A DNA stretch of 64,000 bases from Massilia atriviolacea (GTDB lineage: Bacteria; Pseudomonadota; Gammaproteobacteria; Burkholderiales; Burkholderiaceae_D). This document shows positions 1 to 11,641 of this stretch, in pieces. Location of the stretch: contig NZ_RXLQ01000009.1 of the NCBI RefSeq assembly GCF_003953935.1, forward strand, positions 229,361 to 293,360, in the 5' to 3' direction. A model generated the notes under the pieces. It saw nothing but the letters and a program-made list of their open reading frames with translations. It was not told the DNA's origin and made no database searches. The translations under genes were made by a program, and so were the position numbers. The first letter of the stretch is position 1. Each line of letters opens with the position of its first letter.

Positions 1-1089
1 TTCGGCCAGCGCCGACATGCCGGGCACCAGGCGGCCGTTCAGGGCCTTGACGTCCTCGGCGCGCAGCACGATCTTGACCGGCACGCGCTGCACGATCTTG
101 GTGAAATTACCGGTGGCGTTATCGGCCGGCAGCAGCGCGAACTGGTTGCCCGAGGCCGGCGAGAAGCTGTCGATGCGGCCGACCAGCGGGTGCTTCGGCA
201 TGGCGTCGATCACCACGTGCACGGCCTGGCCGGGCTGCAGGTCGGCCAGTTGCGTCTCTTTGAAATTGGCGGTAATCCAGACGTCGTCCTGCACGATGGC
301 GGCCAGCTGCTGGCCCGGCTGGACGCGCGCCCCCACTTCCACGCTGCGCCGCCCAAGGCGGCCTTCGACCGGCGCCAGGATGCGGTTGTAGGCCAGCTGC
401 TGCTGGGCGTCCTTCAACTGGGTTTGCAGGACCTTGATCTGGGCTTTTGCGACATCGCGCGCGGCGCTGGCGGCGGTGATCTGGGCCTGGGCCGCGACCA
501 CGGTGCCGCGCCGTGCCGAGACGTCGGCCACGGCGCCGGCGCGGCCGGCGTTGGCGGCATCGAGTTCGGCTTTCGAGACGGCTTTCATCTGCGCGTTATA
601 CAGCTGGCCGAAACGCTCGGCATCCTGTTTGGCGCGGGTCAGCTGCGCTTCCGACTGGACCACCTGGGCCGAGGCGGCGGCGGCCTGCGCGCGCACCTGT
701 TCGACCTGGGCGTCGGCCTGCAGCACCTGCTGCTGGGCGCTGGCGATCTGCGCCTGGATCTGTTCGACCTTGACGCGCTGGTCGGCCGGATCGAGCTCGG
801 CGATCACGTCGCCGGCTTTCACGGACTGGTTGTCGTCCACCAGCACCTTGGTCACCACGCCGGAAATGCGGGCCGACACCGGGTGCACATGGCCGGACAC
901 GAAGGCGTTTTCGGTCTCGACGAAATGCGAGCTGCGGTACCACATGCGGCCGCCGGCGCCGATGGCCGCCACGGCGATCAGGGCCAGCACGCCGCGCACG
1001 CGCCAGTTGGGCGGGGTCGCGGCGGGGGCGGCGACGGCGGGAACGGCGGCGGGGGTTGACGGCTCGGCCTGGGCTGGTGCTTGCGACAT
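1..1089 (-). CDS. HlyD/EmrA-family efflux periplasmic adaptor (3' end outside window)
   Basis: The reading frame is open from an ATG at 1089 to the window edge, so at least 363 residues are present and the C-terminus is missing. A short Pro/Ala-rich cytoplasmic tail is followed by one membrane anchor at about residues 31-50. A biotinyl-lipoyl-like half (VSGHVHPVSARISGVV) and a long Ala/Gln coiled-coil hairpin come next, and then the second lipoyl half and a beta-barrel (DDVWITANFKETQL). This is the layout of EmrA/HlyD membrane-fusion proteins, which join an inner-membrane MFS or ABC exporter to an outer-membrane channel. GGAG lies 7 nt before the ATG. It is divergent from a TetR gene, which probably represses it. 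An EmrB-like exporter would be expected beyond position 1. The family call is firm and the substrate is unknown. Confidence 0.9.
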   Translation of the reverse strand, partial: MSQAPAQAEPSTPAAVPAVAAPAATPPNWRVRGVLALIAVAAIGAGGRMWYRSSHFVETENAFVSGHVHPVSARISGVVTKVLVDDNQSVKAGDVIAELDPADQRVKVEQIQAQIASAQQQVLQADAQVEQVRAQAAAASAQVVQSEAQLTRAKQDAERFGQLYNAQMKAVSKAELDAANAGRAGAVADVSARRGTVVAAQAQITAASAARDVAKAQIKVLQTQLKDAQQQLAYNRILAPVEGRLGRRSVEVGARVQPGQQLAAIVQDDVWITANFKETQLADLQPGQAVHVVIDAMPKHPLVGRIDSFSPASGNQFALLPADNATGNFTKIVQRVPVKIVLRAEDVKALNGRLVPGMSALAE

Positions 1090-1152
1090 GGTACTGCTCC
1101 GATAATGAAATGGGGTAAGTGCATTATTCACCAAGCATTTCGCCAAGTCAAG

Positions 1153-1176
1153 AAATGAAACGGTTGCATTTCATTT
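1153..1176. promoter_or_regulatory. Candidate TetR operator between the divergent efflux and tetR genes
   Basis: A perfect inverted repeat, AAATGAAA-N8-TTTCATTT, sits 22 bp before the tetR start in the 109-bp divergent gap. A looser half-match (AATGAAAT) lies near the efflux gene start at about 1104-1111. The position suits a repressor controlling both genes. Binding by the adjacent TetR protein is inferred. Confidence 0.55.
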
Positions 1177-1198
1177 TAGATTGAATTAGAGTGAGGGC

Positions 1199-1861
1199 AT
1201 GACGACAGCCTCCCCTGCCCCCGTAGTTGCGCCCGCCAAATCGGCGGGCCGCCCGCGCGCCTGCGAGCTCGAAGCGCGCCACAACAACCTGATCGAGACC
1301 GCCGGCGAGCTGATGCTCAAGCATGGCTACGGCAAGGTCAGCCTGGAAACCATTGCGCGCGAAGCGCACGTGGCGGTGCGCACGATTTACGTCAAGTTCG
1401 GCGGCAAGGCGGGCCTGTTCCAGGCGGTGCTGCTGGCCAACCGCAGCCGCTTCTTTACGGCCAATCAGGTGGAAAGCGACATGCGGCCGCTCAAGCAGGT
1501 CATTTCCGAATTCAGCCTGCAGTTCTACGACATGATCACTGCGCCCGAAGCGCTGAGCATGCAGCGCATGGTGATTGCCGAAGCGGCGTCGAATCCGGAA
1601 TTGTCGGTGTCGTTTTACGAAGCGGGGCCGCGCCAGACGCGCGAGATGCTGGGGCGCTATTTCGCGCGGCCGGACATCAGGGCGCAATTGCGCGAGGACC
1701 TGGCGCTGGAACTGGTGCCGACGTTCCTGCTCAATTGCGTGCAGGGCGAGTACTTCGGGCGCTTCCTGTTCCAGCCGGTGCCGCAGGTGCGCGAGGAAGT
1801 GGTGAAGGGACTGGAGCAGCGGCTCGACCTGTTTTACCGCAGCGTGCTGCGCCCGGCATAA
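1199..1861 (+). CDS. TetR/AcrR-family transcriptional regulator
   Basis: The protein has 220 residues. The N-terminal 25 residues are a Pro/Ala-rich extension. A TetR-type DNA-binding domain follows at about 27-75 (LMLKHGYGKVSLETIAREAHVAVRTIYVKFGGKAGLF), with the usual KxGLF end of the helix-turn-helix. The C-terminal two thirds is the all-helical ligand-binding and dimer domain, resembling the AefR-like C-terminal type. It is transcribed away from the HlyD/EmrA gene over a palindromic gap, the standard layout of a local efflux repressor. The start at 1199 leaves little room for a ribosome site (GAGGGC lies directly before it), so an internal start is possible. The inducer cannot be read from sequence. 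Confidence 0.88.
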   Translation: MTTASPAPVVAPAKSAGRPRACELEARHNNLIETAGELMLKHGYGKVSLETIAREAHVAVRTIYVKFGGKAGLFQAVLLANRSRFFTANQVESDMRPLKQVISEFSLQFYDMITAPEALSMQRMVIAEAASNPELSVSFYEAGPRQTREMLGRYFARPDIRAQLREDLALELVPTFLLNCVQGEYFGRFLFQPVPQVREEVVKGLEQRLDLFYRSVLRPA

Positions 1862-1891
1862 GCGGCCGCGTGCCCGCGAGAATGTGCGCCA

Positions 1892-1916
1892 ACGCACCGA
1901 AACGGTGCGTCTTTTC
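1892..1916 (+). terminator. Rho-independent terminator after tetR
   Basis: The stem is ACGCACCG/CGGTGCGT (8 bp) with an AAA loop and a CTTTTCT tail, 31 bp after the tetR stop codon. Confidence 0.6.
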
Positions 1917-1948
1917 TGGCACAGTGACGCCCTTTCAAGGAGAACTGT

Positions 1949-2134
1949 ATGAGCAAGTCTGCTCGCTACGAATGGCACGACCAGCAAGCGTCACTGAATG
2001 AACGTATGAAGGGTTTTCTCGAGAACCCCAACATGGAACAACTCGAAGCGGTGGTCGCGGAGATGCACGCGTATGCGGCTGCGGCGCGCTCGGGGAATAT
2101 CGAGATTCCTGCGCGGTGGGTCAGTTTTCACTAA
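1949..2134 (+). CDS. Small protein of unknown function, 61 aa
   Basis: A 61-residue soluble protein (MSKSARYEWHDQQASL...) with a good ribosome site (AAGGAG, 6 nt before the ATG). It has its own strong terminator directly downstream, and the tetR terminator separates it from tetR. It is predicted mostly helical, with a central stretch NMEQLEAVVAEMHAYAAAA and no membrane segment or signal peptide. I do not recognise the family. The clear Shine-Dalgarno sequence and flanking terminators support a real monocistronic gene. Confidence 0.7.
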   Translation: MSKSARYEWHDQQASLNERMKGFLENPNMEQLEAVVAEMHAYAAAARSGNIEIPARWVSFH

Positions 2135-2146
2135 AGCGTGGAATAG

Positions 2147-2186
2147 AAAAAGCCCCGTTCACGTGATGCGTGAACGGGGCTTTTTT
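2147..2186 (+). terminator. Strong rho-independent terminator
   Basis: A 13-bp perfect stem AGCCCCGTTCACG/CGTGAACGGGGCT with a TGATG loop is followed by six T. A run of A precedes the stem, so it may also stop minus-strand transcription leaving lpdA. Confidence 0.9.
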
Positions 2187-2215
2187 CTGGAGCCGTTACG
2201 GCCGATAACTTAAAA

Positions 2216-2270
2216 ACCGTCGTTCCCGCCATTGGCAGAAACGACCTCCCGCGGAGGCGGGAACGACGGT
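2216..2270. repeat. REP-like palindromic repeat, copy 1
   Basis: Perfect 15-bp arms (ACCGTCGTTCCCGCC / GGCGGGAACGACGGT) enclose a 25-bp centre. It lies just past the lpdA stop codon. The core CGTCGTTCCCGC recurs at 5529-5598 and 52642-52681, so this is a dispersed palindromic element. Confidence 0.8.
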
Positions 2271-2277
2271 CTCACGC

Positions 2278-4101
2278 TTACTTCTTGCGCACCGGCGGCA
2301 AGTCCGTGCACACGCCTTCGTACACTTCCGCCGCCATGCCGATCGACTCGCCCAGGGTCGGATGCGGGTGGATCGTCTTGCCGATATCGACGCCGTCGGC
2401 GCCCATCTCGATCGCCAGCGCGATTTCGCCGATCATGTCGCCCGCATGCGTGCCGACGATGCCGCCGCCGACGATGCGATGCGTCTCGGCGTCGAACAGC
2501 AGCTTGGTGAAGCCTTCGTCGCGGCCATTGGCCACCGCGCGGCCGCTCGCGGCCCACGGGAAGTGACCCTTCTCCAGCTTGATGCCCTTGGCTTTCGCCT
2601 CGTCTTCGGTAATCCCGACCCATGCCACTTCGGGATCGGTGTACGCCACCGACGGAATCACCTTGACGTCGAAGAAGGCCTTCTCGCCATGCGCCGCTTC
2701 GGCCGCCACGTGCGCCTCATGCACCGCCTTGTGCGCCAGCATCGGCTGGCCCACCAGGTCGCCGATGGCGAAAATGTGCGGCACGTTGGTGCGCATCTGC
2801 GCGTCGACCGGAATGAAACCGCGCTCGGTGACCGTCACGCCAGCCTTGTCGGCCGCGATCTTGCCGCCGTTCGGGCTGCGGCCCACGGCCACCAGCACCA
2901 TGTCGTACAGTTGCGGCTCGGGTGCGGTCGCACCCGCTTCGGCCGCTTCGAAGGTGACCTTGATGCCCTCTTCCAGCGCTTCCACGGCGACCGTCTTGGT
3001 CTTGGTCATGACCTTGTCGAAGCGCTTCTCGTTGAACTTCTGCCAGACCTTGACCATGTCGCGGTCGGCGCCCTGCATCAGGCCATCGAGCATTTCCACC
3101 ACGTCGATGCGCGCACCGAGAGTCGAGTAGACAGTGGCCATTTCCAGGCCGATGATGCCGCCGCCGATGACCAGCATGCGTTTCGGGATCTGGCGCAGTT
3201 CCAGCGCGCCGGTCGAGTCGACGATGCGCGGATCTTTCGGCACGAACGGCAGGTTGACCACGGCCGAACCGGCGGCGATGATCGCCTTCTGGAACTGCAC
3301 GACCTTCTTGCTGCCGTCGGCGGCCGTCACTTCGATGTGGTTGGCGCTGACGAACTGGCCCACGCCCTGCACCACGTTCACCTTGCGCATCTTGGCCATG
3401 CCCGACAGGCCCGTGGTCATCTTGGTGATGACCTTGTCCTTGTAGGCGCGCAGCTGGTCGATGTCGATTTCCGGCTTGGCGAAGCTGATGCCGTGCTTGG
3501 ACATGGCTTGCGTTTCATCGATCACGGCGGCCACGTGCAGCAGCGCTTTCGATGGAATGCAGCCCACGTTCAGGCACACGCCGCCGAGCGAAGCGTAACG
3601 CTCGATCAGCACCGTGTTCATGCCCAGGTCGGCCGAGCGGAAGGCCGCCGAATAGCCGCCGGGACCGGCGCCGAGGACCATCATCTCGCATTCGATGTCG
3701 ACCTTGCCGTCATAGCTGGCCATGGCCGGCGCCGGTGCGGCGGCCACTGGCGCGGCCGGTTGCGCGGGCGCCTGCGATTCGGCCGCAGCGGCCGCAGGTG
3801 CAGGGGCGGGTGCGGCAGCAGGTGCGGCAGCGGCAGGAGCAGAAGCAGGAGCGGCACCTGCGCCGGCTTCGTCCAGCACCAGCAGCAGCGAGCCTTCGGC
3901 GATCTTGTCGCCCACCTTGACTTTGACTTCCTTGACCACGCCGGCATGGCTGGCCGGGATTTCCATGCTGGCCTTGTCGGATTCGACGGTGATCAGGGAC
4001 TGGTCGACCTTGATCGTGTCGCCCGCCTTGACCATCACTTCAATGACTTCGACTTCCTTGAAGTCGCCGATATTCGGTACTTTTACCTCGATTGTGCTCA
4101 T
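2278..4101 (-). CDS. lpdA: Dihydrolipoyl dehydrogenase (E3) with N-terminal lipoyl domain
   Basis: E3 of the pyruvate dehydrogenase complex reoxidises dihydrolipoamide using FAD and NAD+. The 607-residue protein is about 130 residues longer than classical E3. It starts with a lipoyl domain (residues 1-80, lipoyl-lysine in SDKASMEIP), then an Ala/Pro-rich mobile linker (about 85-125). Next come the FAD-binding GxGPGGY motif, the redox pair CLNVGC, the NAD-binding [10 protein letters not shown] and the C-terminal catalytic pair in [10 protein letters not shown] lipoyl-tagged E3 is known in Neisseria and Ralstonia PDH complexes. It lies 13 bp downstream of aceF and is the last gene of the operon. 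The call is secure. Confidence 0.97.
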   Translation of the reverse strand: MSTIEVKVPNIGDFKEVEVIEVMVKAGDTIKVDQSLITVESDKASMEIPASHAGVVKEVKVKVGDKIAEGSLLLVLDEAGAGAAPASAPAAAAPAAAPAPAPAAAAAESQAPAQPAAPVAAAPAPAMASYDGKVDIECEMMVLGAGPGGYSAAFRSADLGMNTVLIERYASLGGVCLNVGCIPSKALLHVAAVIDETQAMSKHGISFAKPEIDIDQLRAYKDKVITKMTTGLSGMAKMRKVNVVQGVGQFVSANHIEVTAADGSKKVVQFQKAIIAAGSAVVNLPFVPKDPRIVDSTGALELRQIPKRMLVIGGGIIGLEMATVYSTLGARIDVVEMLDGLMQGADRDMVKVWQKFNEKRFDKVMTKTKTVAVEALEEGIKVTFEAAEAGATAPEPQLYDMVLVAVGRSPNGGKIAADKAGVTVTERGFIPVDAQMRTNVPHIFAIGDLVGQPMLAHKAVHEAHVAAEAAHGEKAFFDVKVIPSVAYTDPEVAWVGITEDEAKAKGIKLEKGHFPWAASGRAVANGRDEGFTKLLFDAETHRIVGGGIVGTHAGDMIGEIALAIEMGADGVDIGKTIHPHPTLGESIGMAAEVYEGVCTDLPPVRKK

Positions 4102-4114
4102 CGCTGTGTCGTCC

Positions 4115-5476
4115 TTATAACAAGGTCTTGCGCAGATCGGCCATGACTTCGGCCAGATAGGCGGTGAAGCGCGCGGCCATGGCGCCGTCGATCACGCGGT
4201 GGTCGTAGGACAGCGACAGCGGCAGCATCAGGCGTGGCTGGAAGGCCGCGCCGTCCCACACCGGCTTCATGGACGACTTGGACAGGCCGAGGATCGCCAC
4301 TTCCGGTGCGTTGATGATCGGCGTGAAGGCCGTGCCGCCAATGCCGCCCAGGGACGAGATGGTGAAGGTCGCGCCCTGCATGTTGGCGGGACTGAGCTTG
4401 CCGTCGCGCGCCTGGCCGGACAGCTCGCCCATTTCGGTGGCGATCTGCGAGATCGATTTCTTGTCGGCGTCCTTGATGACCGGGACCACCAGGCCGTTCG
4501 GGGTGTCGGCCGCGAAGCCGATGTTGTAGTACTGCTTGAGAATCAGGTTGGCGCCGGTGGCGTCGATCGATGCGTTGAATGCCGGGTACTTCTTGAGCGC
4601 GGCGACGCTGGCCTTGATCACGAAAGCGAGCATGGTCAGCTTGACGGTCGACTTGGCCTTGGCCAGCGCGGCGTTCGAATCGACGCGGAACTGTTCGAGG
4701 TCGGTCACGTCGGACTCGTCGAACTGCGTCACGTGCGGGATCATAACCCAGTTGCGGTGCAGGTTCGGGCCGCTGATTTTCTTGATGCGCGACAGCGGCA
4801 GCAGTTCGGTCGGGCCGAATTTGCTGAAGTCGAGCGATGGCCATGGCAGCAGGTCGAGGCCCACGCCCGAGCCGCCGGCGGCTGCCTTGCTGCCGTTGCC
4901 CGGCGACGCGCTGGCGAGCACGCCCTTGACGAAGTTCTGCACGTCCTGCTGGGTGATGCGGCCTTTCGGACCGCTGCCCGGCACGCGCAGCAGGTCGACG
5001 CCGAGTTCGCGCGCGAACTTGCGGATCGATGGCGAGGCGTGCGCCTTGGCGTTCGATTGGGCTGGTGCAGCGTCGGCAGCAGGTGCTGGTGCCGATGCTG
5101 CCGCAGGTGCCGGCGCGGCTTGCGCAGGCGCTGGTGCGGCTGCTGGTGCCGGCGCCGGTGCGGCTGCTGGTGCTGCTACTGGTGCTGGCGCCGGTGCTGC
5201 TGTCGGTGCTGCGGCGGCTGCCGGTGCGGCGGCTGCGTCATCGCTTTCGAGGATCAGCAGCAGTGCGCCTTCGGCGACCTTGTCGCCGACCTTGATCTTG
5301 AGTTCCTTGACCACGCCTGCGTGGCTGGACGGGATCTCCATGCTGGCCTTGTCGGATTCGACGGTGATCAGCGACTGGTCGACCTTGATGGTGTCGCCCG
5401 GCTTGACCATCAGTTCGATGACTTCGACTTCCTTGAAGTCGCCGATATCCGGGACTTTGACTTCCACAATGCTCAT
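4115..5476 (-). CDS. aceF: Dihydrolipoamide acetyltransferase (E2) of pyruvate dehydrogenase
   Basis: E2 transfers the acetyl group from lipoamide to CoA and forms the core of the complex. The protein has 453 residues: one lipoyl domain (1-80, SDKASMEIP), and a long Ala/Pro linker of near-repeated APAPA units (about 84-140). A peripheral-subunit-binding domain follows (about 150-185, [16 protein letters not shown]), then the catalytic domain with the HRVIDG active-site motif near the end. E. coli E2 has three lipoyl domains, while here there is one, with a second carried by lpdA. The lipoyl domains of AceF and LpdA are nearly identical, pointing to duplication. It follows aceE after a 153-bp gap holding a REP-like hairpin pair. 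Confidence 0.97.
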   Translation of the reverse strand: MSIVEVKVPDIGDFKEVEVIELMVKPGDTIKVDQSLITVESDKASMEIPSSHAGVVKELKIKVGDKVAEGALLLILESDDAAAAPAAAAAPTAAPAPAPVAAPAAAPAPAPAAAPAPAQAAPAPAAASAPAPAADAAPAQSNAKAHASPSIRKFARELGVDLLRVPGSGPKGRITQQDVQNFVKGVLASASPGNGSKAAAGGSGVGLDLLPWPSLDFSKFGPTELLPLSRIKKISGPNLHRNWVMIPHVTQFDESDVTDLEQFRVDSNAALAKAKSTVKLTMLAFVIKASVAALKKYPAFNASIDATGANLILKQYYNIGFAADTPNGLVVPVIKDADKKSISQIATEMGELSGQARDGKLSPANMQGATFTISSLGGIGGTAFTPIINAPEVAILGLSKSSMKPVWDGAAFQPRLMLPLSLSYDHRVIDGAMAARFTAYLAEVMADLRKTLL

Positions 5477-5528
5477 AGCGTTTACTCCGTTCTTATTCGT
5501 TTAGTCGCGCGTCTGCGGCACCTCGGCA

Positions 5529-5598
5529 ACTTGGGTTCCCGCCTGCGCGGGAACGACGGGGCTAGCGTCGTCATTCCCGCGCAGGCGGGAATCCAAGT
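5529..5598. repeat. Head-to-head REP-like pair inside the pdh operon, copy 2
   Basis: Two inverted copies of the dispersed element (ACTTGGGTTCCCGCCTGCG... and its near-complement ending ...GGCGGGAATCCAAGT) form about 30-bp arms around GGGGCTAGC. It lies between the aceE stop and the aceF start, so the operon mRNA would carry a very stable stem-loop there. Confidence 0.85.
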
Positions 5599-5629
5599 TC
5601 AGCACGAGTGCTCAAACGTCGGGGCAAAG

Positions 5630-8326
<2,697 letters not shown>

Positions 8327-8417
8327 TGATGCGTCTCCTTTGTTAGTGCCCTACCCGATCGACATCGACGGCGGACGTTTTGCTGATTATTTACCAATAC
8401 CCAAATTTAGTGGAGCA

Positions 8418-8461
8418 ATTCTAACAGCAGTTTTCCGCTTTTTCAAATTACGATATATCGT
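8418..8461 (-). promoter_or_regulatory. pdh operon promoter with adjacent palindrome
   Basis: Reading on the minus strand, TTGAAA (8446-8441), a 17-bp spacer and TAGAAT (8423-8418) form a good promoter about 90 bp before aceE. Directly upstream of the -35 box is a perfect 12-bp palindrome ACGATATATCGT (8450-8461), a candidate operator. Neither has been tested, and the regulator is not identified. Confidence 0.6.
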
Positions 8462-8480
8462 TTCATATTGTGGAATTTAG

Positions 8481-8498
8481 CTTGACGTGAACGTCAAG
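8481..8498. promoter_or_regulatory. 18-bp inverted repeat between aceE and folD
   Basis: CTTGACGT-GA-ACGTCAAG is a perfect repeat with 8-bp arms, about 130 bp before folD. It has the shape of MerR-family (LiuR-like) operators as I recall them, but no gene of branched-chain catabolism is adjacent. The rest of the 299-bp aceE-folD gap holds the two promoters and nothing else recognised. Confidence 0.4.
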
Positions 8499-8569
8499 TC
8501 CATCTTTCTTTCAGTGCAAGATTATGGTCGCTTGCGGGGATTCGGGGCACGCGATAGCGGCACTGGCTT

Positions 8570-8575
8570 TATAAT
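8570..8575 (+). promoter_or_regulatory. Likely -10 box of the folD promoter
   Basis: A perfect TATAAT sits 50 bp before the folD ATG. No good -35 hexamer is seen at the right distance, so the promoter is weakly supported. Confidence 0.35.
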
Positions 8576-8625
8576 CCCGCTTTTCTCCGCACTCTTTCTT
8601 CCCACTCTTTTCCCGGCTAAAAATC

Positions 8626-9471
8626 ATGTCCGCTCAACTGATCGATGGTGTTCTCCTCTCCCAACAATTACGCGCAGAAATCAAGCAGCGCGCCGCCGTC
8701 CTGAGCGCCAAGGGCAAGCAGCCCGGGCTGGCCGTGATCCTGGTGGGGGAAGACCCGGCCAGCCACGTGTATGTGCGCAACAAGGTCAAGGCCTGCGCCG
8801 ACGTGGGCTTCCATTCGACCCTGGAAAAGTACGACGCCGACCTGACCGAAGCGGCCCTGCTCGAGCGCATCGCCAGCCTGAACGCCGATCCGGCCATCCA
8901 CGGCATCCTGGTGCAGATGCCGCTACCGAAGCACATCAACCCGAACAAGGTGATCGAAGCGATCTCCACCACCAAGGACGTGGACGGCTACTCGGTGCTC
9001 AGCGCGGGCGAACTGATGACCGGCCTGCCGGGTTTCCGCCCGTGCACCCCGTACGGCTGCATGAAACTGATCGAGAGCACGGGCTACGACCTGCGCGGCA
9101 AGCACGCGGTCGTGATCGGCCGCAGCAACACGGTCGGCAAGCCGATGGCGCTGCTGCTCTTGCAAGCGAACGCCAGCGTGACCATATGCCATAGTGCGAC
9201 GCCGGACCTGGCTTACCACACGCGCCAGGCCGACGTGGTGGTGGCCGCCGTCGGGCGCCGCAACACGCTCACCGCCGACATGGTCAAACCCGGCGCGATC
9301 GTGATCGATGTGGGCATGAACCGCGACGATGACGGCAAGCTGTGCGGCGATGTGGATACCGCCGGCGTGCGCGAGGTGGCTTCCCACATCACCCCGGTAC
9401 CGGGCGGCGTGGGGCCGATGACGATTACCATGCTGCTGATGAACACGGTCGAGGCAGCCGAGCGCGGATAA
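8626..9471 (+). CDS. folD: Bifunctional methylenetetrahydrofolate dehydrogenase/cyclohydrolase
   Basis: FolD interconverts 5,10-methylene-, 5,10-methenyl- and 10-formyl-tetrahydrofolate in the cytosol, using NADP. The 281 residues are typical. Visible signatures are [15 protein letters not shown] (with the catalytic lysine), the PLPKHIN loop, the nucleotide-binding [14 protein letters not shown] and the C-terminal [10 protein letters not shown]. It heads a plus-strand run folD-prlC-(glutaredoxin-like)-holC-(unknown) with gaps of 59, 26, 9 and -4 bp, which may be one transcription unit. Confidence 0.97.
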   Translation: MSAQLIDGVLLSQQLRAEIKQRAAVLSAKGKQPGLAVILVGEDPASHVYVRNKVKACADVGFHSTLEKYDADLTEAALLERIASLNADPAIHGILVQMPLPKHINPNKVIEAISTTKDVDGYSVLSAGELMTGLPGFRPCTPYGCMKLIESTGYDLRGKHAVVIGRSNTVGKPMALLLLQANASVTICHSATPDLAYHTRQADVVVAAVGRRNTLTADMVKPGAIVIDVGMNRDDDGKLCGDVDTAGVREVASHITPVPGGVGPMTITMLLMNTVEAAERG

Positions 9472-9530
9472 GCACGCGCGCTGTGCGGCGCCTTCGACGA
9501 TTACTTGAAACCGACATGAGGAATAACATA

Positions 9531-11615
9531 ATGACGACCGATACCAGCAATCCCCTGCTCGATTTCAGCGATTTGCCACGTTTTAACGACATCAAGCCGG
9601 AGCACGTGACGCCGGCCATCGACCTGCTGATCGCCCAGGCGAGCGCGGTCGTGGCCGAGCTCGAAGCCCCGTCCGCCGACGTGACGTGGGACAACTTCGT
9701 CATCCCGCTCGAAGAAGCGACCGAACAGCTGGGCCGCGCCTGGGGCGTGGTCAGCCACCTGAACAATGTGGTCGACACGCCCGAACTGCGCGCCACCTAT
9801 AACGACAACCAGCCGAAAGTGACCGAATTCTGGACCGCGCTGGCCCAGAACGAAGCGCTGTTCGCCAAGTACAAGGCGATCCGCGCCAGCAGCGCGTACG
9901 CGGCCCTGTCGGCGGCGCGCAAGCGCATCGTCGAGAACGCCCTGCGCGACTTCCGCCTGGGCGGCGCCGAGCTGCCCGAGTCGAAAAAGCAGCGCTTCGC
10001 CGAGATCCAGGAACAGCACGCCAGCATCTCGACGCGCTTTTCGGAAAACGTGCTGGACGCCACCAACGACTATAAATTGAACGTGGACAACGAAGCCGAC
10101 CTGGCCGGCCTGCCGGACGACGTCAGGCAGGCCGCGCGCGCCGCCGCCGAGAAGGATGGCAAGGCCGGCTGGCAGTTCACCCTGCACTTCCCGTCCTACT
10201 TCCCGATCCTGCAATTTGCCGACAAGCGCGAGCTGCGCGAAACCATCTACCGCGCCAGCGCCACCAAGGCCTCGGAAATGGGCACCGTGTTCAGCCAGCT
10301 GGAAAAATGGGACAACAGCGACAACATCGCCAGTTTGCTCAAATTGCGCGACGAAGAAGCCAAATTGCTCGACTATCGTAATTTTGCCGAAGTCTCGCTG
10401 GTGCCGAAGATGGCACAGAGTCCCGAGCACGTGATCGAATTCCTGGAAGACCTGGCGCGCCGCGCGCGTCCCTTCGCCGAGCAGGACCTGGCCGAACTGC
10501 GCGCCTTCGCCAGGGACGAACTGGGCATCGACAAGGTCGAAGCCTGGGACCTGACCTACGCCTCGGAAAAACTGCGTGAACGGCGCTACGCCTTCTCGGC
10601 CCAGGAAGTGAAGGAATACTTCCCCGAGCCGAAAGTCGTGGACGGCCTGTTCCGCCTGGTGCAAAGCCTGTTCTCCGTCGAGATCAAGCCCGACACGGCC
10701 GCTGTCTGGCATCCGGACGTGCGCTTCTTCCGCATCGAGAAGGGCGGCAAGCTGGTCGGCCAGTTCTACCTCGACCTGTACGCGCGCAGCGGCAAGGGCG
10801 GCGGCGCCTGGATGGACGACGCGCGCGGACGGCGCCTGCAGACCGGCGGCCTGCTGCAGACGCCGGTCGCTTACCTGACCTGCAACTTCACCCCGCCGGC
10901 CACGGTCGACGGCCAGCTGCAGCCGTCCCTGTTCACCCACGACGAAGTGACCACCCTGTTCCACGAATTCGGCCACGGCTTGCACCACATGCTGACGCAG
11001 GTGGACGAAATCGCGGTCTCCGGCATTTCGGGCGTGGAGTGGGATGCGGTCGAGCTGCCCTCGCAATTCATGGAAAACTTTTGCTGGGAATGGGACGTGC
11101 TGCAGCACATGACCGCCCACGTCAAGACCGGCGAGCCGCTGCCGCGCGCGCTGTACGACAAGATGCTGGCCGCCAAGAACTTCCAGTCCGGCCTGCAAAC
11201 CCTGCGCCAGGTGGAGTTTTCGCTGGTCGACATGCACCTGCACTACGACTTCGACCCGGCCAGCGCGCAAACCGTGCAGGAATTGATCAACGACGTGCGC
11301 CAGAAATTCTCGGTCATGATGCCGCCCGCATTTAACCGTTTCCAACACTCTTTCGGACATATTTTTGCCGGAGGGTACGCCGCCGGTTACTATAGCTACA
11401 AGTGGGCAGAAGTCTTGTCCGCCGACGCTTACGCCGCCTTTGAAGAAGCGGTCGAAGCGGGCGGCGGCGCCCTTTCCGAAGAAACCGGCAAACGCTTCCA
11501 GCAAGAGATACTGGCCGTCGGCGGTTCGCGCCCCGCGCTCGAATCGTTCAAGGCCTTCCGTGGCCGCGAACCCAGTATCGATGCGCTGTTGCGCCATAGC
11601 GGCATGCAGTCCTGA
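9531..11615 (+). CDS. prlC: Oligopeptidase A (M3 zinc metallopeptidase)
   Basis: A cytosolic zinc endopeptidase that degrades short peptides, including cleaved signal peptides. The M3 zinc motif HEFGHGLHHML is present at about residues 480-490, together with the upstream family blocks VGQFYLDLYARSGKGGGAWMDD and the C-terminal FGHIFAGGYAAGYYSYKWAEVLSAD region. I chose the ATG at 9531 (MTTDTSNPLL), preceded by ATGAGGAATAAC. It gives 694 residues, near the usual 680. In-frame upstream codons overlap folD and lack similarity to the family. Confidence 0.95.
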   Translation: MTTDTSNPLLDFSDLPRFNDIKPEHVTPAIDLLIAQASAVVAELEAPSADVTWDNFVIPLEEATEQLGRAWGVVSHLNNVVDTPELRATYNDNQPKVTEFWTALAQNEALFAKYKAIRASSAYAALSAARKRIVENALRDFRLGGAELPESKKQRFAEIQEQHASISTRFSENVLDATNDYKLNVDNEADLAGLPDDVRQAARAAAEKDGKAGWQFTLHFPSYFPILQFADKRELRETIYRASATKASEMGTVFSQLEKWDNSDNIASLLKLRDEEAKLLDYRNFAEVSLVPKMAQSPEHVIEFLEDLARRARPFAEQDLAELRAFARDELGIDKVEAWDLTYASEKLRERRYAFSAQEVKEYFPEPKVVDGLFRLVQSLFSVEIKPDTAAVWHPDVRFFRIEKGGKLVGQFYLDLYARSGKGGGAWMDDARGRRLQTGGLLQTPVAYLTCNFTPPATVDGQLQPSLFTHDEVTTLFHEFGHGLHHMLTQVDEIAVSGISGVEWDAVELPSQFMENFCWEWDVLQHMTAHVKTGEPLPRALYDKMLAAKNFQSGLQTLRQVEFSLVDMHLHYDFDPASAQTVQELINDVRQKFSVMMPPAFNRFQHSFGHIFAGGYAAGYYSYKWAEVLSADAYAAFEEAVEAGGGALSEETGKRFQQEILAVGGSRPALESFKAFRGREPSIDALLRHSGMQS

Positions 11616-11641
11616 AAGACCGTGCCAGCAGGAGAATTGTA

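Noticed and set aside
3740-3860. Tandem repeats in the lipoyl linkers of lpdA and aceF (also 5060-5240)
   Set aside because: The low-complexity Ala/Pro codon runs are the expected mobile linkers, not separate repeat elements.
2362-4146. A 594-codon frame opposite lpdA
   Set aside because: Shadow of lpdA with poly-His/Arg composition.
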